A stretch of 64,000 nucleotides of DNA from NCBI RefSeq assembly GCF_025642975.1, contig NZ_JANZKJ010000004.1, positions 238,913 to 302,912 of the forward strand, in the 5' to 3' direction. The notes beneath the pieces are model-generated. The model had not been told where the DNA came from, ran no database searches, and was given only the letters and a program-made list of their open reading frames with translations. Below are positions 62,521-64,000 of the stretch, piece after piece (position 1 is the first letter of the stretch; every line of letters starts with the position of its first letter). The translations under genes and the position numbers were made by a program. Source of the DNA: Pseudomonas sp. RIT-PI-S (lineage in GTDB: Bacteria > Pseudomonadota > Gammaproteobacteria > Pseudomonadales > Pseudomonadaceae).

Positions 62521-63882
62521 TCAATGGGTTGCTACAGCCTGCGGAGCGCTTGCCGAGGCGCGTCGCGCGGCCTTGGCGTTGGCAAGAATCGCCAGCGCCG
62601 CGATCAGCGCCGGTACCGCAAGCAGGATGAACAAGGTGACCAGGCTCAGGCCCATGGCCAAAACGACCCCGCCGATGATCGACCCGAAGATCGCACCGAA
62701 GCGCCCCACGCCCAGCATCCAGCTTACGCCGGTGGCGCGGGCTTCGGTGGGGTAGTAGCTAGGGGCGAAGGCGTTGAGGCCGGTTTGCGCGCCGCTCATG
62801 AAGAACCCGGCGGCCGCCACGCCGACGATCATCAGGGTCGATTCCAACCCGGCGAAGCCCAGCGAAGCGATGCATAGCGCACCCAGCGTGTAGGCACCGG
62901 CAATCACCCGGTTCGGCTGGCGCCGGTCCATGGTCCAGCCCACGACCAGCGCGCCAATGGTGCCGCCGATCTGGAACAGGCCCGTGGTGCGAGCGGCCTG
63001 CTCGACCGAAATGCCCGATTCCTTCATCAAGGTAGGCAGCCAGCCCATGGTCAGGTAGATGACCATCAGGCCCATGAAATATGTAGCCCATAGCGCCAGG
63101 GTGCCCATGCGGAAGCGCTCGTTGAACAGAGTGCTCAGCGGCATGCGGCGAACGATGGACGGCTCCGGCGAGGTGAACTGTTCGCTGCCGTTGAAGCGGC
63201 CGCCCATGCGGTTGAGCAGCCTGGCGATGGCGCTGGCAGGGGCGCCCTTGACCACCAGGAAGCGCGCCGATTCAGGCAGGAACAACCACAGGAACGGCAC
63301 CAGCAGCAGCGGCAGGATGCCGCCGACCATCAACACCGAGTGCCAGCCGTGGGCGCCCAACAGCCAGGCGGCGACGAAGCCACCCGCGCCCGAGCCCAGG
63401 TTGAAGCCGGTGAACATCAGCGTGATCAGCACCGAGCGGTAACGTTCGGGCAGGTACTCAGAGAGCAGGGTGGTGGTGTTGGGCATGGCCGCGCCCAGGC
63501 CAATGCCCGTAAGGAAGCGCAGGATGGCCAGTTCATAGGGGTTACGGGCGAAGGCGCAGGCCAGGCTGAGCACGGCGAAGCAGGTCACCGCCAGCAGCAA
63601 CACTTTCTTGCGGCCGAAGCGGTCGGCGTAAGGGCCGGCGAGCATGGCGCCGGCGGCCAGGCCGAACATCGCAGCGCTCATCACCGGGCCGAAGGCGGCC
63701 TTGCTCAGGCCCCAGTCCTGCATCAGCGCCGGAGCGATAAAGCCCATCACCGCGACGTCGACGCCGTCGAATAGCACAATGAAGAAGCAGAGCGCGAGGA
63801 TGAGCCATTGTTGCGGTGAAACGGGACGCTCGTCGATCCACTGTTTCACGTCCACGCGTGTGTTCGTTTGCATGAAAGCCAC
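62521..63882 (-). CDS. galT: Gallate/aromatic acid MFS transporter GalT
   Basis: A 453-residue, 12-TM MFS protein of the aromatic acid:H+ symporter (AAHS) family. Hallmarks: TM1 'LFDGVDVAVMGFIAPALMQD' (the D-G-x-D signature), 'GPYADRFGRKKVLLL' in loop 2-3 and 'FLPESARFLVVKGAPASAI' in the central loop. Position directly upstream of galA supports gallate uptake. The chromosome beyond 63882 must hold its promoter. Confidence 0.92.
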   Translation of the reverse strand: MAFMQTNTRVDVKQWIDERPVSPQQWLILALCFFIVLFDGVDVAVMGFIAPALMQDWGLSKAAFGPVMSAAMFGLAAGAMLAGPYADRFGRKKVLLLAVTCFAVLSLACAFARNPYELAILRFLTGIGLGAAMPNTTTLLSEYLPERYRSVLITLMFTGFNLGSGAGGFVAAWLLGAHGWHSVLMVGGILPLLLVPFLWLFLPESARFLVVKGAPASAIARLLNRMGGRFNGSEQFTSPEPSIVRRMPLSTLFNERFRMGTLALWATYFMGLMVIYLTMGWLPTLMKESGISVEQAARTTGLFQIGGTIGALVVGWTMDRRQPNRVIAGAYTLGALCIASLGFAGLESTLMIVGVAAAGFFMSGAQTGLNAFAPSYYPTEARATGVSWMLGVGRFGAIFGSIIGGVVLAMGLSLVTLFILLAVPALIAALAILANAKAARRASASAPQAVATH

Positions 63883-64000
63883 CCTGAATTGTCATTGTTG
63901 TGCTGTCGGTCGATGCGCCGACATGGCGTGCCGTTCGAATGCCCAGCGTTCGCCGGGCAGGCGGTCCAGAGCAAAGTAATGGCCAAACGCAGGCGTTGTC
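63883..64000. promoter_or_regulatory. Upstream region of galT (window edge)
   Basis: 118 bp upstream of galT to the end of the window, expected to carry the galTA promoter. A short dyad GTCGG(8)CCGAC lies at about 63906-63923. No gene is supported here. Confidence 0.35.

Overview
The window is a 64-kb stretch of high-GC gammaproteobacterial chromosome, most likely from a Pseudomonas of the putida/fluorescens type. This rests on gene content: the gallate (gal) cluster, a D-galactose dehydrogenase of the P. fluorescens type, BaeSR-MdtABC with an OprM-like partner, TIGR02285 and GlxA-type proteins, and a REP-like element. No rRNA, tRNA, CRISPR array, transposase or integrase was seen.

Layout. 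0-5 kb: a membrane J-domain protein, a periplasmic solute-binding-like protein, a chemoreceptor and an APC-family permease. 5-10 kb: a LysR regulator divergent from an MFS carrier, a glucarate-dehydratase-like enzyme and D-galactose 1-dehydrogenase, which look like a sugar or sugar-acid catabolic unit. 10-22.6 kb: a quinone-oxidoreductase-like enzyme, an orphan receiver, then baeRS divergent from mdtABC and an outer-membrane channel gene, a complete tripartite drug-efflux locus with its own two-component system.

22.7-34.3 kb: an AT-rich accessory island. After an orphan FliA-like sigma factor come three large, all 5'-truncated, remnants of an Rhs/LysM toxin gene plus a fourth small scrap, with at least two different C-terminal toxin modules (one ADP-ribosyltransferase-like, one CdiA-CT-like), intact putative immunity genes, and a 645-bp tandem triplication of a gene for a small exported protein. 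The toxin genes carry identifiable single-base frameshifts and in-frame stops while most immunity-like genes remain open. This is the most unusual part of the window.

34.3-47 kb: one long leftward operon, ctaA-actABCDEF-orf-sco-coxBACD, encoding heme A synthase, a complete Alternative Complex III and an A2-type caa3 oxidase. Together these form a quinol-to-oxygen respiratory branch that bypasses the bc1 complex.

47-54.9 kb: small periplasmic proteins, a zinc alcohol dehydrogenase, two GlxA-type regulators, a rhodanese, a diguanylate cyclase, a DoxX-like protein, and glyA preceded by a convincing sigma-54 promoter. 55-64 kb: the gallate degradation cluster (galBCD, galR, galA, galT) with two additional cotranscribed genes, a DctA-like carrier and a DUF1932-type dehydrogenase. 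Gallate is imported (GalT), ring-cleaved (GalA), tautomerised (GalD), hydrated (GalB) and cleaved (GalC) to pyruvate and oxaloacetate, under control of GalR, a LysR protein with an apparently duplicated DNA-binding domain.
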